DNA of 48,446 bases from contig NZ_FTPD01000012.1 of the NCBI RefSeq assembly GCF_900156895.1, positions 1-48,446 on the forward strand. Reading direction: 5' to 3'. The notes beneath the pieces are model-generated. The model did no database searches, had not been told where the DNA came from, and was given only the letters and a program-made list of their open reading frames with translations. Positions within the stretch are counted from its first letter, which is position 1. Each line of letters begins with the position of its first letter. Below are positions 7,534 to 16,984 of this stretch, in pieces. This DNA comes from Mesorhizobium prunaredense (GTDB lineage Bacteria; Pseudomonadota; Alphaproteobacteria; Rhizobiales; Rhizobiaceae). The position numbers and the translations under genes were made by a program.

Positions 7534-9636
7534 TCAGCGCGTGAACGACTGGGCATTGCCGGCGTCGACATTGACGATGTTGCCGGTCGACTTGGCCGAC
7601 ATGTCGGAGGCGAAGAAATAGATCGCCTCGGCGATGTCTTCGGGCAACACCGAACGCTTCAGCATCGAGCGCGAACGGTAGTGCTCCTCCAGATCGTCAG
7701 TCGACATCTTGTAGGCGGCGGCGCGCTGTTCCTTCCACTCGCCGGTCCAGATCTTCGAGCCGCGCAGCACGGCGTCGGGATTGACGACATTGACCCTGAT
7801 CTGGGCTTCCGCGCCCTCCAGCGCCAGGCAGCGCGCCAGATGGATCTCGGCGGCCTTGGCCGTGCAATAGGCGGCGGCATTGGGGGAGGCGGCAAGACCG
7901 TTCTTGGAGGCGACGAAGACGACATTGCCGCCGATCTTCTGCGCCCGGAACAACCGGAATGCTTCCCGCGAAGCGAGGAAATAGCCGGTCGACAAGATGT
8001 CCATGTTCTTGTTCCACAGCGCCAGCGTCGTCTCCTCGATCGGCGCCGAGGTTGCCAGGCCGGCATTCGACACCAGGATGTCGATGCCGCCGAACTCGAC
8101 CGCCGTTTCGGCGAAACCGGAGATCACCTGGTCCTCTGACGTGACGTCGATCACCACCGGCCGCACGAAATCCCAGCCATAGTCCTTGGCCAACTGGTCA
8201 TTGGCGCTGGCAAGGGCTGCCTCGTCGATGTCGGCCAGCACGACGCAGGCGCCCTCGCGCAGCAGCCGGTTGGCCGTCGCGCGGCCGATGCCGCCGGCGC
8301 CGCCGGTGACCAGCGCGATCTGGCCGGCAAGCGATTTCGGCTTGGGCAGGCGCTGCAGCTTTGCCTCCTCGAGCAGCCAGTATTCGATGTCGAAGGCTTC
8401 CTGCTCGGGCAGGCCGACATAGGTCGACACCGTCGAGGCACCGCGCATGACATTGATGGCATTGATGTAGAATTCGCCCGATATGCGCGCCGTCGCCTTG
8501 TCGCCGGCGAAGGTGAACATGCCGACGCCGGGCATCAGATAGACCACGGCGTTCGGATCACGCACGGGCGGCGAATCCGCATGCTTGCACCTGTCATAAT
8601 AGGCCTGATAGCCAACGCGATACTCCGCCACATCGTCGGCAAGACGGGCAATGACGGCATCGACATCGGGATTTTTGGGGTCGAACTCGATGACCAGCGG
8701 CCGTATCTTGGTGCGCAGGAAATGATCCGGGCAGGAGGTGCCGAGCGCGGCCAGCGGGCGCAAATCCTTCGAATTGACGAATTCAAGCACTGCCGGCGAA
8801 TCGTCGAAATGGCCGAGCTTGTGGCTTTTCTCCGAGATCAGGCCGCGGATCCTCGGCATCAGCCTTGCCGCCACGGCGCGACGCGCCGACGCGTCGAGCG
8901 ATTTGACGATTTCGCCGCCGAAGATCGGCTTGCCTTCAGACTTGCGCTCGAACCAGTCGATTGCCTGGTTGATCACCGAGATCGTCGTCTCGTAGCATTC
9001 CCGGGGGGTGTCGCCCCAGGTGAACAGGCCATGGCTTGCCAGCACAACGCCCTTGGCCTCAGGGTTTTCGGAGCAGAATTTTTCCAGCCACAGGCCGAGC
9101 TCGAAGCCCGGGCGCTTCCATGGCAGCCAGCCGATCGCGTCGCCGAAGATCTCCCTGGTCAGCGCCTGCGAATCCTTGGCGGCGGCAATCGCGATGATGG
9201 CGTCGGGATGCATGTGGTCGACATGCGGCTTCGGCACGAAGGCATGCAGCGGCGTGTCGATCGAGGCCGCGCGCGGGTTAAGGTTGAAGGTGCAATGGGG
9301 CAGATAGGCGACCATCTCGTCCTCATGCTCGAGGCCGCGATAGAGACCCTTAAGCGCACGCAACTTGTCCATGTAGAGGGTGGCGAAACCGTCTGTTTTA
9401 ATCGAGGCGCTGTCGCCGCCCGAGCCCTTCACCCACAGCACTTCCACGCTTTCGCCGGTGAGCGGATCCTTTTGCCAGATCTTGGAAGAGGTGTTGCCGC
9501 CGCCATAGTTGGTGACGCGCTTGTCGGAGCCAAGAACATTCGAGCGATAGACGAGACGTTCCGGCTCGCTCATGGCTTGGTTTTTCGCCTCATCCCAAAG
9601 ATTGGCGAGGCGCGTGCCGGAGCGCTTGTCAAGCAT
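7534..9636 (-). CDS. rhaD: bifunctional rhamnulose-1-phosphate aldolase / lactaldehyde dehydrogenase
   Basis: A 700-residue two-domain enzyme. The N-terminal half (about 1-420) is a class II aldolase/adducin domain with the metal-binding HVDHMHPDA cluster; it splits L-rhamnulose-1-phosphate into dihydroxyacetone phosphate and L-lactaldehyde. The C-terminal part (about 435-700) is a short-chain dehydrogenase with the NAD-binding TGGAGGIG loop and a catalytic YCTAK. It would oxidise or reduce the lactaldehyde. The start at 9636 follows GGAGGATTACCT; an earlier in-frame ATG would run into the operator region. First gene of rhaDI, divergent from rhaR. Confidence 0.93.
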   Translation of the reverse strand: MLDKRSGTRLANLWDEAKNQAMSEPERLVYRSNVLGSDKRVTNYGGGNTSSKIWQKDPLTGESVEVLWVKGSGGDSASIKTDGFATLYMDKLRALKGLYRGLEHEDEMVAYLPHCTFNLNPRAASIDTPLHAFVPKPHVDHMHPDAIIAIAAAKDSQALTREIFGDAIGWLPWKRPGFELGLWLEKFCSENPEAKGVVLASHGLFTWGDTPRECYETTISVINQAIDWFERKSEGKPIFGGEIVKSLDASARRAVAARLMPRIRGLISEKSHKLGHFDDSPAVLEFVNSKDLRPLAALGTSCPDHFLRTKIRPLVIEFDPKNPDVDAVIARLADDVAEYRVGYQAYYDRCKHADSPPVRDPNAVVYLMPGVGMFTFAGDKATARISGEFYINAINVMRGASTVSTYVGLPEQEAFDIEYWLLEEAKLQRLPKPKSLAGQIALVTGGAGGIGRATANRLLREGACVVLADIDEAALASANDQLAKDYGWDFVRPVVIDVTSEDQVISGFAETAVEFGGIDILVSNAGLATSAPIEETTLALWNKNMDILSTGYFLASREAFRLFRAQKIGGNVVFVASKNGLAASPNAAAYCTAKAAEIHLARCLALEGAEAQIRVNVVNPDAVLRGSKIWTGEWKEQRAAAYKMSTDDLEEHYRSRSMLKRSVLPEDIAEAIYFFASDMSAKSTGNIVNVDAGNAQSFTR

Positions 9637-9749
9637 AGGTAATCCTCCCGTGACGTGAGACGCGCAAACGGTGCGGTCAATTGCGACCGCATAGCGGGTC
9701 AGCTTCGGTCGGAATGTCCACGGAAGCGGCGGCCTTGTCAATCACAAAC

Positions 9750-9801
9750 GATCAAGATTGATCATATTGCACTGCACAATGGAATTATATGATCGGAAAT
9801 G
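9750..9801. promoter_or_regulatory. divergent rha promoter/operator region
   Basis: The AT-rich centre of the 214-base gap between rhaD and rhaR contains TGATCATAT (9759-9767) mirrored by ATATGATCG (9787-9795), and an overlapping quasi-palindrome GATCAAGATTGATC (9750-9763). DeoR-family repressors bind such paired inverted repeats, so this is the likely RhaR operator controlling both directions. Exact promoter boxes were not assigned. Confidence 0.65.
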
Positions 9802-9850
9802 ATTGACACTGCGCGTTTTGGGTGCCTAGATGCCGAGGCAGGGAGGAACC

Positions 9851-10660
9851 ATGCACGAAAAAGAGCGCCACAGGATCATTTTGTCCGCCGTCCAGGAAAA
9901 GCCTGTGGTGACGGTGCAGGAGATGGTCGACCTGACGGACTCGTCCGAGGCGACAATCCGGCGCGATATCGCCGCATTGCATGTGCAAAAGCGCCTGCGC
10001 CGCGTGCGTGGCGGCGCCGAGGCGATCACCCCGCCGCAATTCATCGGCCTTGCCGGCCGGCCTTTTTCCGTCAACGAGACGATCAACGCTGCGCAGAAGC
10101 GGGCGATCGCGCGGGACGCCGTGGAACTGTGCAAGGACGGCGAGCCGATCATCATCAATGGCGGCACCACCACCTTCCAGATGGTGCATTTCCTGACCGG
10201 CCGCCGCATGCCGATCTTCACCAATTCCTTTCCGATCGCCGAGCACCTGCTCAAGCACTCCAAGAACACGGTGATGCTGTCGGGCGGCACCATCTATCGC
10301 GAGCAGAACATCATCCTGTCGCCGTTCGACAATGACGTGACGCGCAATTTCTATGCGCGCCGCATGTTCATGGGCGCGCAAGGGCTCGGGCCGCTCGGCC
10401 TGATGGAAGGCGATCCGCTGCTGATCCAGGCCGAGCAGAAACTGATCGATCAGGCCGACGAGCTGGTGGTGCTGGTCGATTCGTCGAAGTTCCGCAAACG
10501 CTCGAGCCTGATCCTGTGCGGCCTGTCGCGCATCGCCACCGTCATCACCGACGACGGCATCGAGGATCGCGAGGCCAAGATGTTGGAGGCCGCCGGTGTG
10601 ACGCTGGTCATCGCCCGCACAACGGCAGCCAACAAGGAAGAATCTTCGCTGCAGGCCTGA
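9851..10660 (+). CDS. rhaR: DeoR-family transcriptional repressor of rhamnose genes
   Basis: A 269-residue DeoR-type regulator. Residues about 4-57 form the helix-turn-helix (TVQEMVDLTDSSEATIRRDIAAL, with RRVRGGA as the wing). The remaining part is the sugar-phosphate-sensing DeoRC domain with NGGTTT and GAQGLGPLGL loops. The ATG at 9851 is preferred because GGGAGG lies just upstream; another in-frame ATG seven codons earlier has no ribosome site. It heads the rhaRSTPQMK cluster, 46 bases before rhaS, and faces rhaDI. In Rhizobium leguminosarum the equivalent gene is a negative regulator of the rha locus, so it probably binds the inverted repeats at 9750-9801. Confidence 0.9.
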   Translation: MHEKERHRIILSAVQEKPVVTVQEMVDLTDSSEATIRRDIAALHVQKRLRRVRGGAEAITPPQFIGLAGRPFSVNETINAAQKRAIARDAVELCKDGEPIIINGGTTTFQMVHFLTGRRMPIFTNSFPIAEHLLKHSKNTVMLSGGTIYREQNIILSPFDNDVTRNFYARRMFMGAQGLGPLGLMEGDPLLIQAEQKLIDQADELVVLVDSSKFRKRSSLILCGLSRIATVITDDGIEDREAKMLEAAGVTLVIARTTAANKEESSLQA

Positions 10661-10706
10661 GGGTTCGCAGCGGCGATGGAATGCAACGCTCAAGGGAGGA
10701 TATTCG

Positions 10707-11702
10707 ATGAGCTTTCTGAAGAAATTGATGGTTACGGCGGCGTTCTCCGCCGCCATGTTCGTGAATGCCGCCTATGCCGAGAACGTCAAGATCGCACTGG
10801 TGGTGAAATCCCTCGGCAACGGCTTCTTCGATGCCGCCAACAAGGGCGCAGAAGAGGCTGCCAAGGAACTCGGCGACGTCGACATCATCTACACCGGCCC
10901 GACCAAGGCGACCGCCGAACCGCAGATCGAGGTGATCAATTCGCTGATCGCCCAAAAAGTCGACGCGATCGCCATTTCGGCCAATGACGCCGACGCGCTG
11001 GTGCCGGCGCTGAAGAAGGCGATGGATCGCGGCATCACCGTCATCTCGTGGGATTCGGGCGTCGCTCCGGAAGGCCGCCAGTTGCACCTCAACCCCTCGG
11101 ACACCAACCTGATCGGCGAGACCATCATCAAGCTTGCCGCCGACTATCTGCCGGAAGGCGGCGATGTCGCCATACTGTCGGCTTCGTCGACCGCGACCAA
11201 CCAGAACGCCTGGATCGAAGCGGCCAAGAAGGTGCTGCCCGAGAAATTCCCCAAGATCAATCTCGTCGCCACCGTCTATGGCGACGACGACTCGGCCAAG
11301 AGCACGGACGAGGCCAAGGGCCTGCTAAAATCCTATCCGAACCTCAAGGCGATCATCGCACCGACCACCGTCGGCGTTGTCGCCGCCGCCCAGGTGGTGA
11401 CCGACCAGGGCCTGATCGGCAAGGTCAACGTCACCGGTCTGGCGCTGCCGTCGGAGTTCAAGAAGTTCATCGACAACGGCGCCAGCCAGGCGGTTGCGCT
11501 GTGGAACCCGATCGACCTCGGCTACTCGGCCGTCTACCTCGCCCATGACCTGGCGGTGAAGAAGGAGGAAGCCAAGCCGGGTGCGACGCTGTCGATCGGC
11601 CGCGTCGGCAAGGTCACGCTCGACGATACCAATTCGGCTGCAATGGCTCCGCCCTTCAAGTTCGACAAGTCGAACATCGAAGAGTTCTCCAAGATCTATT
11701 GA
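10707..11702 (+). CDS. rhaS: rhamnose ABC transporter, periplasmic binding protein
   Basis: A 331-residue solute-binding protein of the ribose/galactose class (Peripla_BP_4). The signal peptide covers about residues 1-25 (cleavage near NAAYA). The mature part starts ENVKIALVVKSLGNGFF, the typical first strand and sugar-contacting loop, and repeats the fold after the hinge. A GGGAGGATATTCG ribosome site supports the start. It captures L-rhamnose in the periplasm for the RhaT/P/Q importer. A GC-rich hairpin in the gap after it may allow higher expression than the downstream genes. Confidence 0.93.
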   Translation: MSFLKKLMVTAAFSAAMFVNAAYAENVKIALVVKSLGNGFFDAANKGAEEAAKELGDVDIIYTGPTKATAEPQIEVINSLIAQKVDAIAISANDADALVPALKKAMDRGITVISWDSGVAPEGRQLHLNPSDTNLIGETIIKLAADYLPEGGDVAILSASSTATNQNAWIEAAKKVLPEKFPKINLVATVYGDDDSAKSTDEAKGLLKSYPNLKAIIAPTTVGVVAAAQVVTDQGLIGKVNVTGLALPSEFKKFIDNGASQAVALWNPIDLGYSAVYLAHDLAVKKEEAKPGATLSIGRVGKVTLDDTNSAAMAPPFKFDKSNIEEFSKIY

Positions 11703-11721
11703 TCCTGGAGCCCTTCAAGCC

Positions 11722-11751
11722 GGCGCGGCGGGGCAGAGGTTCCGCCGCGCC
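11722..11751 (+). promoter_or_regulatory. intercistronic hairpin between rhaS and rhaT
   Basis: A perfect 10-bp stem (GGCGCGGCGG / CCGCCGCGCC) with a 10-base loop and no T-run lies 20 bases after the rhaS stop. Without a T-tract it is more likely a 3'-end stabiliser or partial attenuator than a full terminator. Confidence 0.7.
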
Positions 11752-11786
11752 TTCAAACGAACCTTGCTTCAGGGCTTGATACGACC

Positions 11787-13328
11787 ATGGACACGACAGC
11801 CCAACTCAACCCGACCACCGAGCAGCCTCTGACTCCGGTTCCGCGCCTGACCCTGTCCGGCATCTCGAAGAGTTTTCCCGGCGTGCGCGCACTGCACGAT
11901 GTCAGCCTGTCGCTCTATCCCGGCCAGGTGACCGCGCTGATCGGCGAGAACGGCGCCGGCAAGTCGACGCTGGTCAAGATCATGACAGGCATCTACCAGC
12001 CTGACACAGGCACGATCAGCATCGATGGCCAGGCCGTCACCTTGCCCAGCGCGCATGCCGCCTTCGGGCACGGAATCACCGCCATCCACCAGGAAACCGT
12101 GCTGTTCGACGACCTGACGGTGGCCGAAAACATCTTTCTCGGCCATGCGCCGCGATCGCGCTTCGGCACCATCGACTGGCGCACCATGCGCAGACAAGCC
12201 CGCGAGGTGCTCGACACGATGGGCGCCGGCCACATCGACGCCGATGCGCGGCTGAAGGACCTCGGCATCGCCAACAAGCACCTGGTCGCAGTCGCCCGCG
12301 CCATGTCGATCGACGCCCGGATCGTCATCATGGACGAGCCGACCGCAGCGCTGTCGCTGAAGGAGATTGAGGAGCTTTTCCTGCTGGTCGAGTTCCTGAA
12401 GAGCGAAGGCAAGGCGATCCTGTTCATCAGCCACAAGTTCGACGAGATCTATCGCATCGCCGACCGCTATACGGTGTTCCGCGACGGCGAGATGGTCGGC
12501 GAAGGCCTGATCAGGGATGCCGGCCAGAGCCAGATCGTGCGCATGATGGTCGGCCGCGCCGTCGATCACATCTTTCCGCAACGCAAGGCCGAGATCGGCG
12601 CGCCGGTGCTTGCCGTCTCCGGCCTGTCGCACCCGACCGAGTTCGACGACATCGGCTTCGAGCTGCACAGAGGCGAGATCCTCGGCTTCTACGGCCTTGT
12701 CGGCGCCGGGCGCAGCGAGGTGATGCAGGCGATATCAGGCATCACCCGCACCACCAGCGGCACCATCACGCTGGAAGGCAAGGCGATCGTGCCGAAATCG
12801 GCGGCGGATTCGATCGACGCCGGCATCGTCTACGTGCCGGAAGAACGCGGCAAGCAAGGCGTGGTGATCGGCCTGCCGATCTTCCAGAACATCTCGCTGC
12901 CCTCGCTCAAGCGCACGTCCAAGTCAGGTGTGTTGCAGCTGGCGGAAGAATTCGCGCTGGCCCGTTCCTACACCGAGCGGCTCGACCTGCGCGCCGCCTC
13001 GCTCAGCCAAGATGTCGGCACACTGTCGGGCGGCAACCAGCAGAAGATCGTCATCGCCAAATGGCTGGCGACCGCGCCCAAGGTGATCATCCTCGACGAG
13101 CCGACCAAAGGCATCGACATCGGCTCGAAGGCCGCCGTGCACGGCTTCATGGCTGAGCTGGTCGCTCAAGGGTTGTCGGTGATCATGGTGTCGTCCGAAC
13201 TGCCCGAAATCCTCGGCATGTCCGACCGGGTCGTCGTCATGCGCGAGGGCCGCATCGCCTCGATCTATGACAACAAGGGGCTCGACGCCGAAACGCTGGT
13301 CAAGACGGCAGCGGGGATCGCAGCATGA
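11787..13328 (+). CDS. rhaT: rhamnose ABC transporter, ATP-binding protein
   Basis: A 513-residue double ATPase of the CUT2 (RbsA-like) class. The first nucleotide-binding domain (about residues 22-260) has an intact Walker [10 protein letters not shown], and Walker B IVIMDEP. The second (about 270-505) has the usual degenerate P-loop LVGAGRSE, a canonical LSGGNQQK signature and VIILDEPTKGID. This asymmetry is normal for the class. It energises L-rhamnose uptake through RhaP and RhaQ. Its stop overlaps the rhaP start by 4 bases (ATGA), so the two are translationally coupled. Confidence 0.93.
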   Translation: MDTTAQLNPTTEQPLTPVPRLTLSGISKSFPGVRALHDVSLSLYPGQVTALIGENGAGKSTLVKIMTGIYQPDTGTISIDGQAVTLPSAHAAFGHGITAIHQETVLFDDLTVAENIFLGHAPRSRFGTIDWRTMRRQAREVLDTMGAGHIDADARLKDLGIANKHLVAVARAMSIDARIVIMDEPTAALSLKEIEELFLLVEFLKSEGKAILFISHKFDEIYRIADRYTVFRDGEMVGEGLIRDAGQSQIVRMMVGRAVDHIFPQRKAEIGAPVLAVSGLSHPTEFDDIGFELHRGEILGFYGLVGAGRSEVMQAISGITRTTSGTITLEGKAIVPKSAADSIDAGIVYVPEERGKQGVVIGLPIFQNISLPSLKRTSKSGVLQLAEEFALARSYTERLDLRAASLSQDVGTLSGGNQQKIVIAKWLATAPKVIILDEPTKGIDIGSKAAVHGFMAELVAQGLSVIMVSSELPEILGMSDRVVVMREGRIASIYDNKGLDAETLVKTAAGIAA

Positions 13329-14302
13329 AGGCTCTTCTCAGATATCGCGAAGTCTGGCTGCTCGCGGCCATCGTTGTGCTGATCGGGCTGATCTCGATGC
13401 GCTTTCCGGGCTTTGCCGCCTTCGGCAATCTGCGCCAGGTGTTCAACGACACCTCGATCCTGATGATCCTGGCGCTGGGGCAGATGGTGGTGATCCTGAC
13501 CCGCTCGATCGACCTGTCGATGGCGTCGAACCTGTGCTTCACCGGCATGGTGGTGGCGATGCTGAACGCCGCGCATCCGGCAATCCCGATCCCGCTGCTG
13601 ATCGTCATCGCGCTTCTGGTCGGCCTGGTGCTCGGCGCCATCAACGGTTTTTTGGTATGGCGGCTGAACATTCCCTCGATCGTGGTGACGCTCGGCACGC
13701 TTACCATCTATCGCGGCGCCACCTTCGTCATTTCAGGCGGCGCCTGGGTCAATGCCGATCAGATGAGCCCTGATTTCATCGGCCTGCAGCGCGCGGCCTT
13801 TCTCGGCATTCCGGTGCTGTCGTGGATCACCATACTGGTCATCGCCTTGTTCTTCCTGTTGATGACGCGCACCGCGCTCGGCCGCTCGATCTATGCCATC
13901 GGCGTCAATCCGACCGCATCGATCTACGCCGGCATCGATGTCGGCCGCACCAGGTTCATCGTCTTCTGCATCTCGGGGATGGCCGCCGGTCTGTGCGGCT
14001 ATCTCTGGATCTCGCGCTATGTCATCGCCTCGGTCGAGGTCGCCAATGGCTACGAGCTCAACATCATCGCCGCCTGCGTCATCGGCGGCATCTCGATCGC
14101 CGGCGGCATCGGCTCGGTCGGCGGCGCGGTGCTCGGCGCGCTGTTCCTCGGCATCATCTCCAACGCGCTGCCGGTCATCAACATCTCGCCGTTCTGGCAG
14201 ATGGCGATTTCGGGCAGCGCCATCATCCTGGCCGTGGTGCTCAATGCGCGCGGCGAACGCCGGCAAGGCCGCATCATTCTCAAGAAGGCGGAAGCGGCAT
14301 GA
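13325..14302 (+). CDS. rhaP: rhamnose ABC transporter permease
   Basis: A 325-residue inner-membrane permease of the branched-chain/ribose type (BPD_transp_2) with about eight to ten hydrophobic segments. The family loop is visible as [18 protein letters not shown] near residues 115-132, and the characteristic [10 protein letters not shown] cytoplasmic loop near 192-201 that contacts the ATPase. It overlaps rhaT and rhaQ by 4 bases on each side. It probably forms a heterodimeric channel with RhaQ. Confidence 0.92.
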   Translation: MKALLRYREVWLLAAIVVLIGLISMRFPGFAAFGNLRQVFNDTSILMILALGQMVVILTRSIDLSMASNLCFTGMVVAMLNAAHPAIPIPLLIVIALLVGLVLGAINGFLVWRLNIPSIVVTLGTLTIYRGATFVISGGAWVNADQMSPDFIGLQRAAFLGIPVLSWITILVIALFFLLMTRTALGRSIYAIGVNPTASIYAGIDVGRTRFIVFCISGMAAGLCGYLWISRYVIASVEVANGYELNIIAACVIGGISIAGGIGSVGGAVLGALFLGIISNALPVINISPFWQMAISGSAIILAVVLNARGERRQGRIILKKAEAA

Positions 14303-15300
14303 CCGACACCCCAGCCCCACGCCACATTCCCGACCGGCTCGACACGCCGTTCAGCTCGGCGATCTTCTCGTGGGAGGCGCTGCTGGTCGCGGTGGCGGTC
14401 GCCATCTTCGCCGTCAACAGCTTCGCCTCGCCCTATTTTCTCGACGCGTGGTCGCTGTCGGACCTGACCTTCAACTTCACCGAAAAGGCGCTGATCGCGC
14501 TCGCCATGGCGCTGCTGATCATTTCCGGAGAGATCGACCTGTCGGTCGCCGCCATCATTGCGCTGGCCTCGACGATGATGGGCATGGCGGTGCAGGCCGG
14601 CGCCGGCACACCGGTGCTGGTGGCGATCGGCATCCTGGTCGGGCTCGGCTGCGGCGCCTTCAACGGCCTGCTCGTCACCAGGCTCGGCCTGCCGTCGATC
14701 GTCGTCACCATCGGCACGATGAGCCTGTTTCGCGGCATCGCCTTCATCGTCCTCGGCGACCAGGCCTACAAGGGCTATCCCGCGAGCTTCGCCTTCTTCG
14801 GCCAGGGCTATGTCTGGTGGGTGGTGTCGTTCGAGCTGACGCTGCTCCTCGTCGCGGCGGTCATCTACTGGTTTCTGCTGCACCGGACCAGCTTCGGCCG
14901 CCGCGTCTTCGCCATCGGCAACAACCCGGTCGCGGCGCAGTTTTCCGGCGTGCGCGTCGGCCGCATCAAATTCATCCTGTTCTGCCTGACCGGACTGATG
15001 GCGGGCATCGCCTCGGTGCTGATCACCTCGCGGCTCGGCTCGACCCGGCCATCGATCGCGCAAGGCTACGAACTGGAAGTAATCACCATGGTGGTGCTTG
15101 GCGGCGTCAGCATCCTGGGCGGCGCCGGCAGCATTCTGGGCGTGGTGCTCGCCGCCTTCATCATGGGGCTGGTGACTTTCGGCCTGGGGCTGCTCAACGT
15201 GCCAGGGATCGTCATGTCGATCTTCATCGGCCTGCTGCTGATCATCGTCATCGCGCTGCCGATCGTCTGGCGGCGGCTGCGGCGGGAGCGTTTTACCTGA
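14299..15300 (+). CDS. rhaQ: rhamnose ABC transporter permease
   Basis: A 333-residue second permease, homologous to RhaP with the same loops: [17 protein letters not shown] and [11 protein letters not shown]. The frame is open far upstream inside rhaP, but the protein begins at ATG 14299, which overlaps the rhaP stop (ATGA) and gives a normal permease N terminus ([12 protein letters not shown]) ahead of the first membrane helix. The last base of its stop codon is the first base of the rhaM start. Confidence 0.92.
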   Translation: MTDTPAPRHIPDRLDTPFSSAIFSWEALLVAVAVAIFAVNSFASPYFLDAWSLSDLTFNFTEKALIALAMALLIISGEIDLSVAAIIALASTMMGMAVQAGAGTPVLVAIGILVGLGCGAFNGLLVTRLGLPSIVVTIGTMSLFRGIAFIVLGDQAYKGYPASFAFFGQGYVWWVVSFELTLLLVAAVIYWFLLHRTSFGRRVFAIGNNPVAAQFSGVRVGRIKFILFCLTGLMAGIASVLITSRLGSTRPSIAQGYELEVITMVVLGGVSILGGAGSILGVVLAAFIMGLVTFGLGLLNVPGIVMSIFIGLLLIIVIALPIVWRRLRRERFT

Positions 15301-15617
15301 TGGCCGAAAAATTCGCGTTCAAGATGAAGCTCAATCCGGGGATGAAGGCCGAATACAAAAGCCGCCATGACGACATCTGGCCGTCGCTGGTGGCGCTACT
15401 CAAACAGGCCGGCGTTTCCGACTATTCGATCCATCTCGACGAAGAGACCAACATACTGTTCGGCGTGCTGTGGCGGCTCGGCGACCATGGCATGGACGAA
15501 TTGCCGAAGCACAAGCTGATGCAGCGCTGGTGGGCGGAAATGGCCGACATCATGGAGACCGGGCCTGATAACGAGCCGGTGGCGGTGCCGCTGGAAACAA
15601 TGTTCCATATGGAATGA
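15300..15617 (+). CDS. rhaM: L-rhamnose mutarotase
   Basis: A 105-residue protein matching the family's usual length of about 104. It interconverts the alpha and beta anomers of L-rhamnose so that transport and isomerase receive the right form. The probable catalytic His is H23 in SRHDDIWP, and the conserved tail [21 protein letters not shown] is present. The start overlaps the rhaQ stop (TGATG) and the stop overlaps the rhaK start (ATGA). It is called rhaU in the Rhizobium leguminosarum literature. Confidence 0.93.
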   Translation: MAEKFAFKMKLNPGMKAEYKSRHDDIWPSLVALLKQAGVSDYSIHLDEETNILFGVLWRLGDHGMDELPKHKLMQRWWAEMADIMETGPDNEPVAVPLETMFHME

Positions 15618-16984
15618 CCCGCCACGTCGCCGTCATCGATATCGGCAAGACCAACGCCAAGGTGGCGCTGGTCGATCTCGCCGATGTACGCGAAGTCTCG
15701 CTGCGCCGCACGGCGAATGCGCCCGTTGCCGACGGTCCCTACCCGCACCACGATGTCGAGCTTCTGTGGTCGTTCATCCTCGACAGCCTCGCCGAGATCA
15801 ATCGCGAACAGCGCATTGAAGCGATATCGATCACCACCCATGGCGCGACGGGCGTGCTGGTGGACGCTGCCGGCGAGCTGGCGCTGCCGGTGCTCGACTA
15901 TGAATTTGCCGGGCCCGACACCCTTGCCGAGGACTATGACAGGATCCGTCCGGCCTTCGCCGAGACGGGCACGCCGCGCCTGCCGGCCGGCCTCAATCTC
16001 GGCGCGCAGCTGTTCTGGCAGCAGAAGCGCTTCCCGGCGGAGTTCGCCAAGACCGCCGCGATGCTGATGTACCCGCAATACTGGGCGTTGCGCCTGACCG
16101 GCGTCACCGCCAACGAAGCGACCTCGCTCGGCTGCCACACCGACCTGTGGAACCCGTGGAAGGCGGATTTTTCGTCGCTGGTCGACAAGATGCAATGGCG
16201 CCATCTGATGGCGCCGGTGCGGCCGGCGAAGGATCGCCTCGGACCGATCCTGCCCGCCCTTGCCACACGGACCGGGCTTGATCCGCAAACGCCGGTGTTT
16301 TGCGGCTTGCACGATTCCAACGCCTCGCTGCTGCCGCATCTCCTGTCCGATACGCCGCCCTTCTCGGTCGTCTCGACCGGCACCTGGGTGGTGTCGATGG
16401 CGGTCGGCGGCAACAAGGTCGCGCTCGACCCGGCCCGCGACACGCTGGTCAATGTCAACGCGCTCGGTGATCCGGTGCCGTCGGCACGCTTCATGGGCGG
16501 CCGTGAGTTTTCGCTGCTGACGGAAGGCCTGTCGGAAGACTGGACCGAAGCGGATATCGCCACAGTGCTCGCGCGGAAGACGTCCCTGCTGCCTTCGACC
16601 CAACAGGGTTCGGGGCCGTTCGCGCATCACAGAGCCGCTTGGCTTGACGCGCACGGCATCAACAACGGCCAGCGCTTTGCCGCCATCTCTTTCTACCTGG
16701 CGCTGATGACCGCGACCTGCCTCGATCTGATCGGCGCCGACGGCCCGACCATCGTCGAGGGCCCGTTCGCCCGCAACCGGCTTTTCACGCGCATGCTCGC
16801 TGCAGCGACGGCACGCGCCGTCAATGCGTCCGAGGCCGCAACCGGCACCAGCATCGGCGCCGCCCTGCTGGCGTCGGATCATGGAACGGCCCAGGGCAAG
16901 GCCGAAAAGATCGAACCGCCGGCCGACCCAGCCTGGGCGGATTATGGACGTTCATGGTGCGCGGCGGTCGGCGCGCAGGGCTGA
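15614..16984 (+). CDS. rhaK: L-rhamnulose kinase (FGGY family)
   Basis: A 456-residue carbohydrate kinase. The N-terminal phosphate-binding loop [12 protein letters not shown] (about residues 8-19) and the second-domain loop [12 protein letters not shown] (about 252-263) are the two halves of the ASKHA ATP site. It phosphorylates L-rhamnulose to L-rhamnulose-1-phosphate, the substrate of RhaD. In Rhizobium leguminosarum RhaK has also been reported to be needed for rhamnose uptake. It is the last gene of the operon, and its stop abuts the convergent racemase-like gene directly. Confidence 0.92.
   Translation: MTRHVAVIDIGKTNAKVALVDLADVREVSLRRTANAPVADGPYPHHDVELLWSFILDSLAEINREQRIEAISITTHGATGVLVDAAGELALPVLDYEFAGPDTLAEDYDRIRPAFAETGTPRLPAGLNLGAQLFWQQKRFPAEFAKTAAMLMYPQYWALRLTGVTANEATSLGCHTDLWNPWKADFSSLVDKMQWRHLMAPVRPAKDRLGPILPALATRTGLDPQTPVFCGLHDSNASLLPHLLSDTPPFSVVSTGTWVVSMAVGGNKVALDPARDTLVNVNALGDPVPSARFMGGREFSLLTEGLSEDWTEADIATVLARKTSLLPSTQQGSGPFAHHRAAWLDAHGINNGQRFAAISFYLALMTATCLDLIGADGPTIVEGPFARNRLFTRMLAAATARAVNASEAATGTSIGAALLASDHGTAQGKAEKIEPPADPAWADYGRSWCAAVGAQG

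Noticed and set aside
6534..7544. 336-residue plus-strand frame opposite rhaI
   Set aside because: It is a shadow of the GC-rich third-codon positions of rhaI with Arg/Asp/Val-rich unconserved sequence.
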